Source of the DNA: Nostoc sp. ATCC 43529
GTDB taxonomy: Bacteria; Cyanobacteriota; Cyanobacteriia; Cyanobacteriales; Nostocaceae
Direction of reading: 5' to 3'
Assembly (NCBI GenBank): GCA_003326205.1
Contig: LWTK01000046.1
Location: 496,001 to 560,000 of the forward strand
DNA: 64,000 nt
The translations under genes were made by a program, and so were the position numbers. Positions 1 to 6,508 of the stretch are shown one piece after another. Position 1 is the first letter of the stretch. Every line of letters begins with the position of its first letter. The notes beneath the pieces were generated by a model, which saw nothing but the letters and a program-made list of their open reading frames with translations, did no database searches and had not been told where the DNA came from.

Positions 1-611
1 ACCCAGGACGAGCCGCTATAAGTTACCGAGTCGTCCCTTTGGTAGTAAGTCGCAGCCGAATAAGCCCCTTTGAAGCGAGGGCCGCCGCGCAGTGCTTCAA
101 CAAAATCGGCATCAGTGGTCAAGAGTTCGGCAAGACTTCGCACCGTCCGAGGTAGGGAGTCTGTAGAAACCCGTGAGGGGATGAGTTGGGCAAATTCGAC
201 TGATAAGGTGTTGGGTACAACGGCGTGGAAGTCCATTACCACACTTGATTCTGTGTTGGCAACTTGTCCTAATTGCTGTGAAGAATCCGCATCGTAAAAC
301 GTGCCCGTGTAGTAAAGTCCGCTATGGATAACTACTGGCCCGTCATATTGGGTGCCGTCAGCAAGCCAGTAGGTAGTCTTCGTCTCATGCCTGTTGATAA
401 CAAAGTGGTAAGTGACATTGCTTGTGGCGCTTTCAACTACGCTTACACCACTGAGCGTGCCAGAAGTGAAATTGAAGGTATGGGCAGCTAGGGTATAAAT
501 TGAATCGGGTGTTGTACCAGGATCGACCAATGGGGCATCGAGAGCGATCGTTAAGTCGCCGTCAAACGCCACCCCACCCGAATCTACGAATTTTCCTGTT
601 ATTTGCGTCAT
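1..611 (-). CDS. Phage tail fibre-like protein, C-terminus cut by window edge
   Basis: An open frame of 203 codons runs from an ATG at 611 to the window edge with no stop, so the C-terminus is missing. The N-terminal ~150 residues look like a beta-rich fibre or collar domain. The visible end (GAYSAATYYQRDDSVTYSGSSW) resembles the carbohydrate-binding repeat often found in phage tail proteins. It is the last visible gene of the minus-strand tail operon, after tail protein I and HU, which is where host-recognition fibres usually sit. Receptor binding is inferred from position and fold style only. Confidence 0.6.
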   Translation of the reverse strand, partial: MTQITGKFVDSGGVAFDGDLTIALDAPLVDPGTTPDSIYTLAAHTFNFTSGTLSGVSVVESATSNVTYHFVINRHETKTTYWLADGTQYDGPVVIHSGLYYTGTFYDADSSQQLGQVANTESSVVMDFHAVVPNTLSVEFAQLIPSRVSTDSLPRTVRSLAELLTTDADFVEALRGGPRFKGAYSAATYYQRDDSVTYSGSSW

Positions 612-692
612 GGGGGTAGGGTTCCCCATGAATGGGAAAGAGGAGAGGGGGAAGGGGAGATGGGGGGAGACGTGGGGACGCGGAGAATAACT

Positions 693-747
693 CTTAACTC
701 CTAACTCCTAACTCACTACTCCCAATGACCAATGACCAATGACCAAT
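693..747. repeat. Heptanucleotide tandem repeats (STRR-like)
   Basis: Two short tandem arrays lie between the fibre and HU genes: repeats of CTAACTC (about 693-717) and of CAATGAC (about 722-747). Such heptamer runs are common between genes in Nostoc-type genomes. No coding potential. Confidence 0.7.
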
Positions 748-749
748 AA

Positions 750-1025
750 CTAAGGAGCTACCGATTCTCTAAACTGCTTCCCGGCCGAAAATGCCGGGAC
801 TCTAGTTGCTGGAATATCCATTTTTTCATTAGTTTTGGGATTGCGACCTTCCCTGGCCTTGCGATCGCGCCTTTCAAACGAGCCAAATCCCACCAGCGTT
901 ACCTTATCGCCACTAGAGACAGTTTCAATAATGGTGTCAATAGCGGCACTCAAAACCGCGTCTGCTTCTTTTTTAGTCACGTTTGCTTTAGCCGCGATCG
1001 CGTCAATCAGTTCACCTTTGTTCAT
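750..1025 (-). CDS. HU-family DNA-binding protein
   Basis: A 91-aa protein of normal HU length. The helical dimerisation half (MNKGELIDAIAAKANVTKKE) is followed by the beta-arm segment with GFGSFERRDRKAREGRNPKT and a C-terminal PAFSAGKQFRE. HU bends and compacts DNA as a dimer. It sits in the tail operon between tail protein I and a fibre gene, an unusual place for a nucleoid protein, so it may be a phage copy used in DNA packaging or in host chromatin takeover (inference). GGAG lies about 8 nt before the ATG. Confidence 0.93.
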   Translation of the reverse strand: MNKGELIDAIAAKANVTKKEADAVLSAAIDTIIETVSSGDKVTLVGFGSFERRDRKAREGRNPKTNEKMDIPATRVPAFSAGKQFRESVAP

Positions 1026-1057
1026 CTTGATACTCCTAAAATCTGGCGATATTGTAG

Positions 1058-1687
1058 CTAAAACGCCACAGAACTATCAAAAACTGGATCGCCTGCTACT
1101 GAGAAACCTGCATAAAACTGCGAGTAACACACGGTTGACTTGACGTACGCCGGCCCGTAAAGTCTATTGAACTTAACCGCAAGCCGCCACTGATACGAAG
1201 TTCGCAAATACGAAAGCGGTAGCAGTAGAAAGTATTCTAGCGGCTCCCCTCCAAGGGCATCCCCCGCCACGTTGCGTCCTGCGAGGAATTCGCCCAGTAA
1301 GTAAATTTTGCCCACGATCACAAAAGTTTCAAGCAAGAATTCCAGCACAGCCCTTGTACCTTTGCTCTCCCAAATAAAGGTAAAGGCATTGGTAATTAAG
1401 CTTCGCTTTTGTGCCTCAGTCCAGCTAGTTTCCCAGTACTCGTCCGTGAAACCGCACAGTTGCCCCAGCCAATCCAAGTTTTCAGTCTTGGCTGTCGCTG
1501 GGTCGAGGTAGTCTGCATAAAAGTTGTCAACTGCCCCCTTGAGAGCCATTAGGTATTCGTCAATCGGCAGAGTTAACCAATCCGCCACGGGATCTAGTTC
1601 CGGGTCATCTGGTGAAACTTGATACTTCTCCTCAGCAATGGGCAGGCGTTTGTAGATTGGCCTCCCTAATTCCCACGCACTTGGCAT
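1058..1687 (-). CDS. Phage tail protein I (P2 gpI-like baseplate protein)
   Basis: A 209-aa protein with the pattern of the P2 gpI family: an N-terminal LYKRLP-type segment, a central helical part (LDWLGQLCGFTDEYWETSW) and a GTRAVLEFLLETF motif. In P2-type tails gpI sits at the baseplate rim with gpJ and helps attach fibres. Its ATG overlaps the stop of the baseplate J gene (ATGA), so the two are translationally coupled. Homology and gene order agree well. Confidence 0.85.
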   Translation of the reverse strand: MPSAWELGRPIYKRLPIAEEKYQVSPDDPELDPVADWLTLPIDEYLMALKGAVDNFYADYLDPATAKTENLDWLGQLCGFTDEYWETSWTEAQKRSLITNAFTFIWESKGTRAVLEFLLETFVIVGKIYLLGEFLAGRNVAGDALGGEPLEYFLLLPLSYLRTSYQWRLAVKFNRLYGPAYVKSTVCYSQFYAGFSVAGDPVFDSSVAF

Positions 1688-2877
1688 CAGTCTAAATCTC
1701 CCCCTTCACCGTAGCTGTAGGTGAAACTTTGCCCCTCCAATACCAGATCCACTGTGAGGTCAAGCAGGTAAGCTGTGCTGTACGAGTTGGGCAACTGGAT
1801 GTCTGCATAGCTCACATCTTGGTCGGTGTGCGTGGAAACGGACTGCACGAATTCCACTCCTGACAGTTTCACCTGAAACTCTAATTCTTTGAGGTTGATG
1901 GTTTCTCCCAAGGGCAAATTACCTGGTTGCAAATACTCTTGGAGCCTTTGATAAATCGTCAGCGCGATCGCTTCCGGGTTGCTTCCTGGTAATAGGCTGG
2001 CGATCGCGTAAACCTCCAACGGCACGAGTTCGATGCTGGAAACGTATACCAGTACGCCAATTGGAGCTTTACCTGGCGCTCTTAAGGCTGATTGCAGCTC
2101 GTTAATTTGGGCTTGATTCAACTCCGTGCCGTCTGGGTTGAGTCCAAATACGTGAACCGCACCCTTTTCAAAGCTGACTTTATCAGCTGCGAGTAACCCC
2201 ACTGCCTTGGCCACGCTGCCTTCGCCTAATAGCAGCTTTGTTTCTTGCTCGTAATCGTCGGCACTGGTTAACCCCCGCCGCCGCAGCGCAACGAACCCTC
2301 TGGCTCTTGCTTCATCCTCCGTCTCTTCGTCGATTCCACCAGAGGCTGGTTCGGTGTTGGTTACACTTTGCAGGAATGCCCGCGACTCTGAGAGGTTCTT
2401 AATGGTGTAGGCAGGTAAATTGTAGGCTCGTCCCAGGTTCTCAGCTGTAGCACTCACCACCCCCGCAATTGACCCTGCCGGAATTACCAAGTCTTCATCA
2501 GTCAGGAAATTATAGGTATTACTCACATCGCTCACCATATACCCTGCGCTCAGATAGAATGAACTGCTAAGCGGTGCTGAGAGCGTAAAAGTGAGGTAGA
2601 CTTGCGCCGCTTTTCCCAATCTTCGCTGTATTCCGGCAATTTTCAAAAACTCCACAGCCATTGCTGATGGTAGCTTGTTGGTGTAGTACAAATGCTCCAA
2701 AACGGCGAACAAGTGCCCTTCGTACAGTGCCGTGATGGGGCTGGCTGCACTAAAGTCGTTGAGGCGGCGATCGCTTGCCGTGTAGCATCTATCCTGCATT
2801 GCCTGGAGGATAAGCTTTGGGTCTGCTGGGTAAAGGGGTTCGCTTTGGAGGGGAGTGAATCTGGTGGGGTTTGGCAT
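1687..2877 (-). CDS. Baseplate J-like protein
   Basis: A 396-aa protein with the baseplate J signature. The central stretch GGIDEETEDEARARGFVALRRRGLTSADDYE matches the conserved core of P2 gpJ and related wedge proteins, followed by the repeated beta domain (PIGVLVYVSSIELVPLEVYAIASLLPG). The wedge protein joins the tail hub to the fibres. It overlaps tail protein I by one codon frame, ATGA. A copy of the 25-nt palindrome lies just upstream at 2900-2924. Confidence 0.9.
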   Translation of the reverse strand: MPNPTRFTPLQSEPLYPADPKLILQAMQDRCYTASDRRLNDFSAASPITALYEGHLFAVLEHLYYTNKLPSAMAVEFLKIAGIQRRLGKAAQVYLTFTLSAPLSSSFYLSAGYMVSDVSNTYNFLTDEDLVIPAGSIAGVVSATAENLGRAYNLPAYTIKNLSESRAFLQSVTNTEPASGGIDEETEDEARARGFVALRRRGLTSADDYEQETKLLLGEGSVAKAVGLLAADKVSFEKGAVHVFGLNPDGTELNQAQINELQSALRAPGKAPIGVLVYVSSIELVPLEVYAIASLLPGSNPEAIALTIYQRLQEYLQPGNLPLGETINLKELEFQVKLSGVEFVQSVSTHTDQDVSYADIQLPNSYSTAYLLDLTVDLVLEGQSFTYSYGEGGDLD

Positions 2878-2899
2878 GATCTAAGTTTTCCCCATAGTT

Positions 2900-2924
2900 C
2901 TATCTGGCGGATTCCGCCAGATAG
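2900..2924. repeat. Dispersed 25-nt palindrome, copy 1
   Basis: Perfect palindrome with arm CTATCTGGCGGA, one central base and the reverse complement. The same sequence recurs at 9739, 22830, 32596, 39879 and 51932, always between genes. Confidence 0.9.
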
Positions 2925-3147
2925 CGGCTTGGTATAATTGGAGTGCGATCACTACCTCGACCAAATAGAACGCGGGTTGATTCGTGACTAAACGAGTCTT
3001 AGAAAAGCAGAGGAACTGCTATTGACAGGGAAAGCAACTGTAACCCTGACCTTCGTGCCGATTCCGTGTGCGGTAGTTGCAAAAAGTAAATCGGTGAAAG
3101 CCGACCATCTCAACGGTGGAACGCGGCTTGGAGCGATCGTGCCTCTG

Positions 3148-3275
3148 GGCATTGTGGCAGAAATAGTAATGCGGGTTGCGACCGAGGGGCGTAATGTGCG
3201 ATCTGACGGCTGAAATGATAGTACGCAAGAAAATATCAGATACCCTCAATGCGGGTGCAATTCCCGCCTTTGCCA
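3148..3275 (+). ncRNA. tRNA-like structured RNA, unit A
   Basis: A D-arm-like hairpin (GCA, loop GAAATAGTAA, TGC) begins at 3157. A perfect T-arm-like hairpin follows at 3251-3267 (GCGGG, loop TGCAATT, CCCGC), then CTTTGCC at 3268-3274. The possible 5' acceptor GGCATTG (3148-3154) pairs with CTTTGCC at 5 of 7 positions. The middle is about 30 nt longer than in unit B and contains a GCGTA/TACGC stem. The spacing is too long for a normal tRNA and the anticodon arm is unclear, so this is a tRNA-derived or tRNA-like RNA rather than a called tRNA. Confidence 0.45.
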
Positions 3276-3408
3276 TTTTGATGGCTATGGCTATAATCTA
3301 CTTACGGTGAAACTCCGACAGTTAATACTGATAGCGTAGCCGTTGCATGGGCGATGGTACGAAACCAGGGCGTACATCCTTTGGGTGCTTGGCTACCTAG
3401 CCCCTTCT

Positions 3409-3506
3409 GGCAGAGTGGCAGAAATAGTAATTGCAGGTTCAGGCTTCTGCCTAACCTTCCTGGGTAGTAACCAGAATGGGTGTAAGTGCAAGTCTTACCT
3501 TTGCCT
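3409..3506 (+). ncRNA. tRNA-like structured RNA, unit B (class II-like cloverleaf)
   Basis: This unit folds into a full cloverleaf by hand. The 7-bp acceptor is GGCAGAG (3409-3415) with CTTTGCC (3499-3505). The D-arm is GCA/TGC with loop GAAATAGTAAT. A 5-bp AGGTT/AACCT stem closes a 13-nt loop instead of the usual 7. A variable-arm hairpin CTGG/CCAG follows, then a 5-bp T-arm GTAAG/CTTAC with loop TGCAAGT. The D-arm text resembles tRNA-Leu but lacks the GG pair, and position 55 of the T-loop is G. No normal anticodon can be assigned. Confidence 0.5.
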
Positions 3507-3515
3507 CTGTAAAAT

Positions 3516-3650
3516 ATGAAAATGAAAAAAACACGAAACGACGCAGCTAAAATCCTGCTTGCTCAAGGGTGGACTTTTGAAGAAGTCGAATCTGTTCTGG
3601 TCAAAAAGGTCGCTAGGGCGCGAACACCAAAACCCAAGCAAACTAAATAG
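3516..3650 (+). CDS. Small basic protein, 44 aa, after the tRNA-like RNAs
   Basis: ATG at 3516 to TAG at 3650, starting 10 nt after tRNA-like unit B on the same strand. The product starts MKMKKTRNDAAKILLAQGW, with a helical centre (TFEEVESVLVKKVARAR) and a Lys/Pro-rich tail. The acidic-hydrophobic helix between basic ends resembles a small nucleic acid-binding or regulatory peptide, but no family is recognised. No clear ribosome binding site is seen. Orientation is opposite to the tail genes, as for cargo. Confidence 0.45.
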   Translation: MKMKKTRNDAAKILLAQGWTFEEVESVLVKKVARARTPKPKQTK

Positions 3651-3705
3651 CGTAAGAGTAAAGACGCGTCTTGAACTCGATCTGCGATCGCATTCACGAT
3701 CTAAT

Positions 3706-3745
3706 TAACGCGTAGGTGTAGCCCGCCGTAGGCATCGCGATCAAG
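3706..3745. repeat. Dispersed cyanobacterial repeat (CGTAGGYGTAGCCC type)
   Basis: The stretch around 3711-3740 reads GCGTAGGTGTAGCCC followed by GCCGTAGGCATCGC. A related copy, with parts rearranged, lies at 27199-27236. It can fold through TAGCCC/GGGCTA-type pairing. No coding potential. Confidence 0.5.
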
Positions 3746-4088
3746 ATTTCAACACCAAACTTATCGGCGGCTGCGGTACTTCTCCAATGCTCCATCCAAT
3801 CCGCACCTTGAAACCACCATCTTCCTCAATGTCGCCAGTTACCTCGAAACTCACGTCGGGGATTTGTTCTTCCAGCGCCACTTTGATGCGGGATAGAACT
3901 ACTTGAGGTTGGGTGACAGCATCAAAGATGAAGTCGGGGCAACCGAAATTTTGACGCATAACTAATTCGCCTGGTCTGACTTCCAAGACAGCAAAAATTG
4001 CGTCTCGAATACAGTTAAAATCTTCAGATAATTTTAGGGAGCCGTTGAATACTTGAAGCGGGTAAGCGAGTCCTCTAACCTTTGCCAT
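3741..4088 (-). CDS. Baseplate wedge protein, gp25/gpW-like
   Basis: A 115-aa protein of the T4 gp25 / P2 gpW family. Visible signature: GLAYPLQVFNGSLKLSEDF, then IRDAIFAVLEVRPGELVMRQNFGC, the EPR-like core conserved in gp25 wedge proteins and contractile injection systems, and a final beta segment (VRIGWSIGEVP). It starts sheath polymerisation from the baseplate. It overlaps the preceding 65-aa gene by 14 nt. Confidence 0.9.
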   Translation of the reverse strand: MAKVRGLAYPLQVFNGSLKLSEDFNCIRDAIFAVLEVRPGELVMRQNFGCPDFIFDAVTQPQVVLSRIKVALEEQIPDVSFEVTGDIEEDGGFKVRIGWSIGEVPQPPISLVLKS

Positions 4089-4272
4089 TGTTCACCTCAA
4101 CCGCTTTTAGAGTCGCATCAAGCCACGCTTGCTTGTATGTTTCGTTGACAGATTTGATCCATACATCTTCCAACTCTTCACGAGTCGTGGCTTGTGAAAT
4201 AATACCGCTTTTTACTAAAGACAAATTGAAGGCGATAAACGCTTCTTTGGCTAAATCAAAATTATTAGTCAT
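4075..4272 (-). CDS. Small hypothetical baseplate-operon protein
   Basis: A 65-aa, mostly helical protein (MTNNFDLAKEAFIAFNLSL...) overlapping the gp25-like gene by 14 nt, between spike and wedge genes. No family is recognised. The overlap and position support a real, co-translated gene, perhaps a small structural or chaperone protein. Confidence 0.6.
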   Translation of the reverse strand: MTNNFDLAKEAFIAFNLSLVKSGIISQATTREELEDVWIKSVNETYKQAWLDATLKAVEVNNGKG

Positions 4273-4359
4273 TAGTTATTAGTTGTTAGTTATGAGTTAT
4301 TGGGCGTTAACTGTGAGTTGCAGTGCATTAATTACGAGTTATTGAGCATTAGTTGGCCG
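4273..4359. repeat. Degenerate TTAGTTATTAG repeats
   Basis: Low-complexity stretch of degenerate ATTAGTTATTAGTTGTTAG-type units between the 65-aa gene and the spike gene. A similar AT-rich stretch lies at 6343-6440. Confidence 0.5.
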
Positions 4360-5148
4360 TTAATACCCTCGACTAACTATATGGTCGCCGTCGCTATCAA
4401 CAGCCCCAATGACTGCAATGCTCTTACCATTGATTGTGACATCGCTGGCGTTTGTAATTGCGATCGCGCTTCCAGAAGCGTTCCAAATCCAACTCGTTCC
4501 CGAAGCCCCCCCCAATTCCCACTCTTGCCCAGCAGCATTACCAAATCGCAATTTTCCGCCAGCCATAACAATATAGCCACCGCTACCATCCTCTAGTCGC
4601 ACCTGGGTTAATCCGCTAATGGTGACTTTGTTGTTAGCAGCCTCCAGATTAATTTCGCCTACGGAGGTAGTCAGGGAGTATGTTTGTTCGACTTTGACAA
4701 CGTGGTTTTGGTCTGTTTCATCAACTCTATCCCCCACGGTTTGGTGCGTACTAGAGCCGATGATTGTGCGGCGATCGTTTCCTTGCACTTCCACCGCGCA
4801 GTCGCGTACTGGGTCTGTTTGGGTGGGGTCTGGTGGGTTAGTGTCGTTGTGGGTGACGCCAAGCCACACGCCATCGTGGGGGTCACCGTCTAGGAATTGG
4901 AAGTAAACGGTTGACCCAACCGCAGGGATAGGTGCGTCCATCGCCGGTGCCGGGTTGCAGTGCGATAGCCAGTCAGTTGGTGCTAACCCCGCTTTGGACT
5001 GGGGCGATACCTTGATGCGACGCTGGTTTAGGGGGTCAAAATTATCGGTGACGATGCCGATTTGTAGCCCGTACACTCGATTCGGGAGTTCCGCTAGTTG
5101 GGCTTTTAGTCTGTTTAGTTCCGCGAGAGTGCTTAAAATTTGTGACAT
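4360..5148 (-). CDS. Baseplate assembly protein V / central spike
   Basis: A 262-aa protein. A short N-terminal coiled coil (LAELNRLKAQLAELPNRV) precedes the OB-fold typical of P2 gpV and T4 gp5 (GLQIGIVTDNFDPLNQRRIKV, then YFQFLDGDPHDGVWLGV). Next comes a beta-repeat region with alternating residues (INLEAANNKVTISGLTQVRLEDGSGGYIV), as in the triple-stranded spike helix. This is the membrane-puncturing tip. The conserved W-L-GV after the OB-fold is present. Confidence 0.9.
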   Translation of the reverse strand: MSQILSTLAELNRLKAQLAELPNRVYGLQIGIVTDNFDPLNQRRIKVSPQSKAGLAPTDWLSHCNPAPAMDAPIPAVGSTVYFQFLDGDPHDGVWLGVTHNDTNPPDPTQTDPVRDCAVEVQGNDRRTIIGSSTHQTVGDRVDETDQNHVVKVEQTYSLTTSVGEINLEAANNKVTISGLTQVRLEDGSGGYIVMAGGKLRFGNAAGQEWELGGASGTSWIWNASGSAIAITNASDVTINGKSIAVIGAVDSDGDHIVSRGY

Positions 5149-5169
5149 GGAGAGGCAGTGCGTTGCTGT

Positions 5170-5427
5170 TTAGGTTTCCCCTCTGGAATCACCAGGGTAT
5201 TTATTTAAAGCCTCTGGTAAGCTAATTCCCGATGATAAAATCTCTTTTTGTAGATGCTCGTTTACTTCTTCAATAAAGCCGAGTCCTGTTAATACATCGG
5301 CAGAAAGTTTGGCTGGCACAACATTTCCTAACTTCATTAGTTGAGCTACAAACTGGCGAACCCCAGCCGCAGATTTGTATCCGTCTACAAGGGATTCTGT
5401 GAGTATTTTTTGATATCCTTGTTGCAT
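5170..5427 (-). CDS. Small hypothetical protein in tail operon
   Basis: An 85-aa, predominantly helical protein between the spike gene and a Cys-rich gene, same strand, 21 nt before the spike start. No family is recognised. The tight packing supports it being real. Confidence 0.55.
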   Translation of the reverse strand: MQQGYQKILTESLVDGYKSAAGVRQFVAQLMKLGNVVPAKLSADVLTGLGFIEEVNEHLQKEILSSGISLPEALNKYPGDSRGET

Positions 5428-5475
5428 AGAGCAGTCTTGTATTTTCGGTGTAAGTTTTTGGGGTGCGATCGCTGC

Positions 5476-6342
5476 TTAATCATCTCTTGGTTGAAAGTCA
5501 CGGCAGGGCATGTCAATCAACCCCATAGGATGAATAGCGCAGAAAAAGCCATCGGGCAATGAACACCCAGAAGCGCATTTTAAGCACAATTTAGTTTGCT
5601 CTTTTATGGCATTACGATGAGCAAATATCTTTTCTCGGTTAGCTTCAAATATGGCTATGTGTTTATCTCGTTTATCCAGCCATTGAGCATATTCTTCGGC
5701 GTTATCTGCTAAGAAATTTTCGATTCTTTTTCTAGAGTAAAGTTTGATTGCTGGTGCGTTTCTGTAGCGAGGATTATCTAGTAATTTATTAGGCTCGCCT
5801 ATACGTTTAATCCAGCCATCTGAGAGTAAATATTTTTCTTTTAATTGCGTTTTGGTTATCCAAGTATCTTTGGGGTTCCACTTGCAATCATCCTCATGGT
5901 AAAGAGGAATCCACACGCCCCATTCTTCATCTTTATCCCACACCCAAGCGACTGCACGAGGCTTTGTATCTTCGCTTGGTGCTAGATTTATTTTCTTCAG
6001 TTGACCAACAGTTTTGAGTTCGCCTACATTATCCCACTGTACGATGGACGGCAGTTCTGGGTTATCTATTTCGCAGTCCTTAACACTATAAAGCCAAGTC
6101 CAACAGCAGCGTCTCATGGAGTAAATTCCGCCGCCAGGACTCGCACCTTTTTTGGGCTTTAAGTTTCGCTTGTGCAAATCAACCAAGTCTTTTAAATGGT
6201 CGGGATGACAGCCCCAATCATACCTAGTAACACCAGGGCATTCCGTTCTCGGTTTGCTATTCCACTGCCAATCACAAACCGTGCATTTCCACATCCCGCT
6301 AGGATGTTTAAATAGCTGATGTTGTAGCATAAAACTTGCCAT
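5476..6342 (-). CDS. Cysteine-motif protein, 288 aa, unknown function
   Basis: An N-terminal zinc-finger-like segment (KCTVCDWQW, CPGVTRYDWGCHPDH), a middle with SKRKRIENFLADN-like helices and a C-terminal Cys cluster (CLKCASGCSLPDGFFCAIHP...CRDF). Eleven or more cysteines sit in CxxC-type spacing, suggesting one or two zinc sites or an Fe-S site. A tail-fibre-like assembly role or a moron is possible. No family is recognised. It is followed after AT-rich DNA by the hub gene's terminator. Confidence 0.6.
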   Translation of the reverse strand: MASFMLQHQLFKHPSGMWKCTVCDWQWNSKPRTECPGVTRYDWGCHPDHLKDLVDLHKRNLKPKKGASPGGGIYSMRRCCWTWLYSVKDCEIDNPELPSIVQWDNVGELKTVGQLKKINLAPSEDTKPRAVAWVWDKDEEWGVWIPLYHEDDCKWNPKDTWITKTQLKEKYLLSDGWIKRIGEPNKLLDNPRYRNAPAIKLYSRKRIENFLADNAEEYAQWLDKRDKHIAIFEANREKIFAHRNAIKEQTKLCLKCASGCSLPDGFFCAIHPMGLIDMPCRDFQPRDD

Positions 6343-6440
6343 TAACTAATAATTAATAGTTACAATAAGCGACATAAATTTGTCAAATAATTTCTAATAT
6401 TTTTGCTAAGTCATTAATAGTATTAATTGTATAATTAATA

Positions 6441-6466
6441 ATAAAAAATTGCCCCATGATCGGCAA
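6441..6466 (-). terminator. Rho-independent terminator after the hub-lysin gene
   Basis: On the minus strand, stem TTGCC/GGCAA (6449-6466, 8-nt loop) is followed by a T tract (complement of 6443-6448). It lies 42 nt downstream of the hub-lysin stop codon. Confidence 0.65.
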
Positions 6467-6508
6467 CTCCGGGCGATGTATTCCTGAGCCAAAGGAACAC
6501 CATGAATC

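Noticed and set aside
722..747. CRISPR-like array
   Set aside because: Only 7-nt tandem repeats without spacers; no cas genes in the window.
3019..3276. Open frames on both strands over the tRNA-like region
   Set aside because: They overlap the hairpins of the structured RNA, give unlikely proteins and lack ribosome sites.
3080..3350. Group II intron domain V or cobalamin riboswitch (CGGTGAAA...CCGAC motifs)
   Set aside because: Only short pieces match; no intron protein and no full riboswitch core are present.
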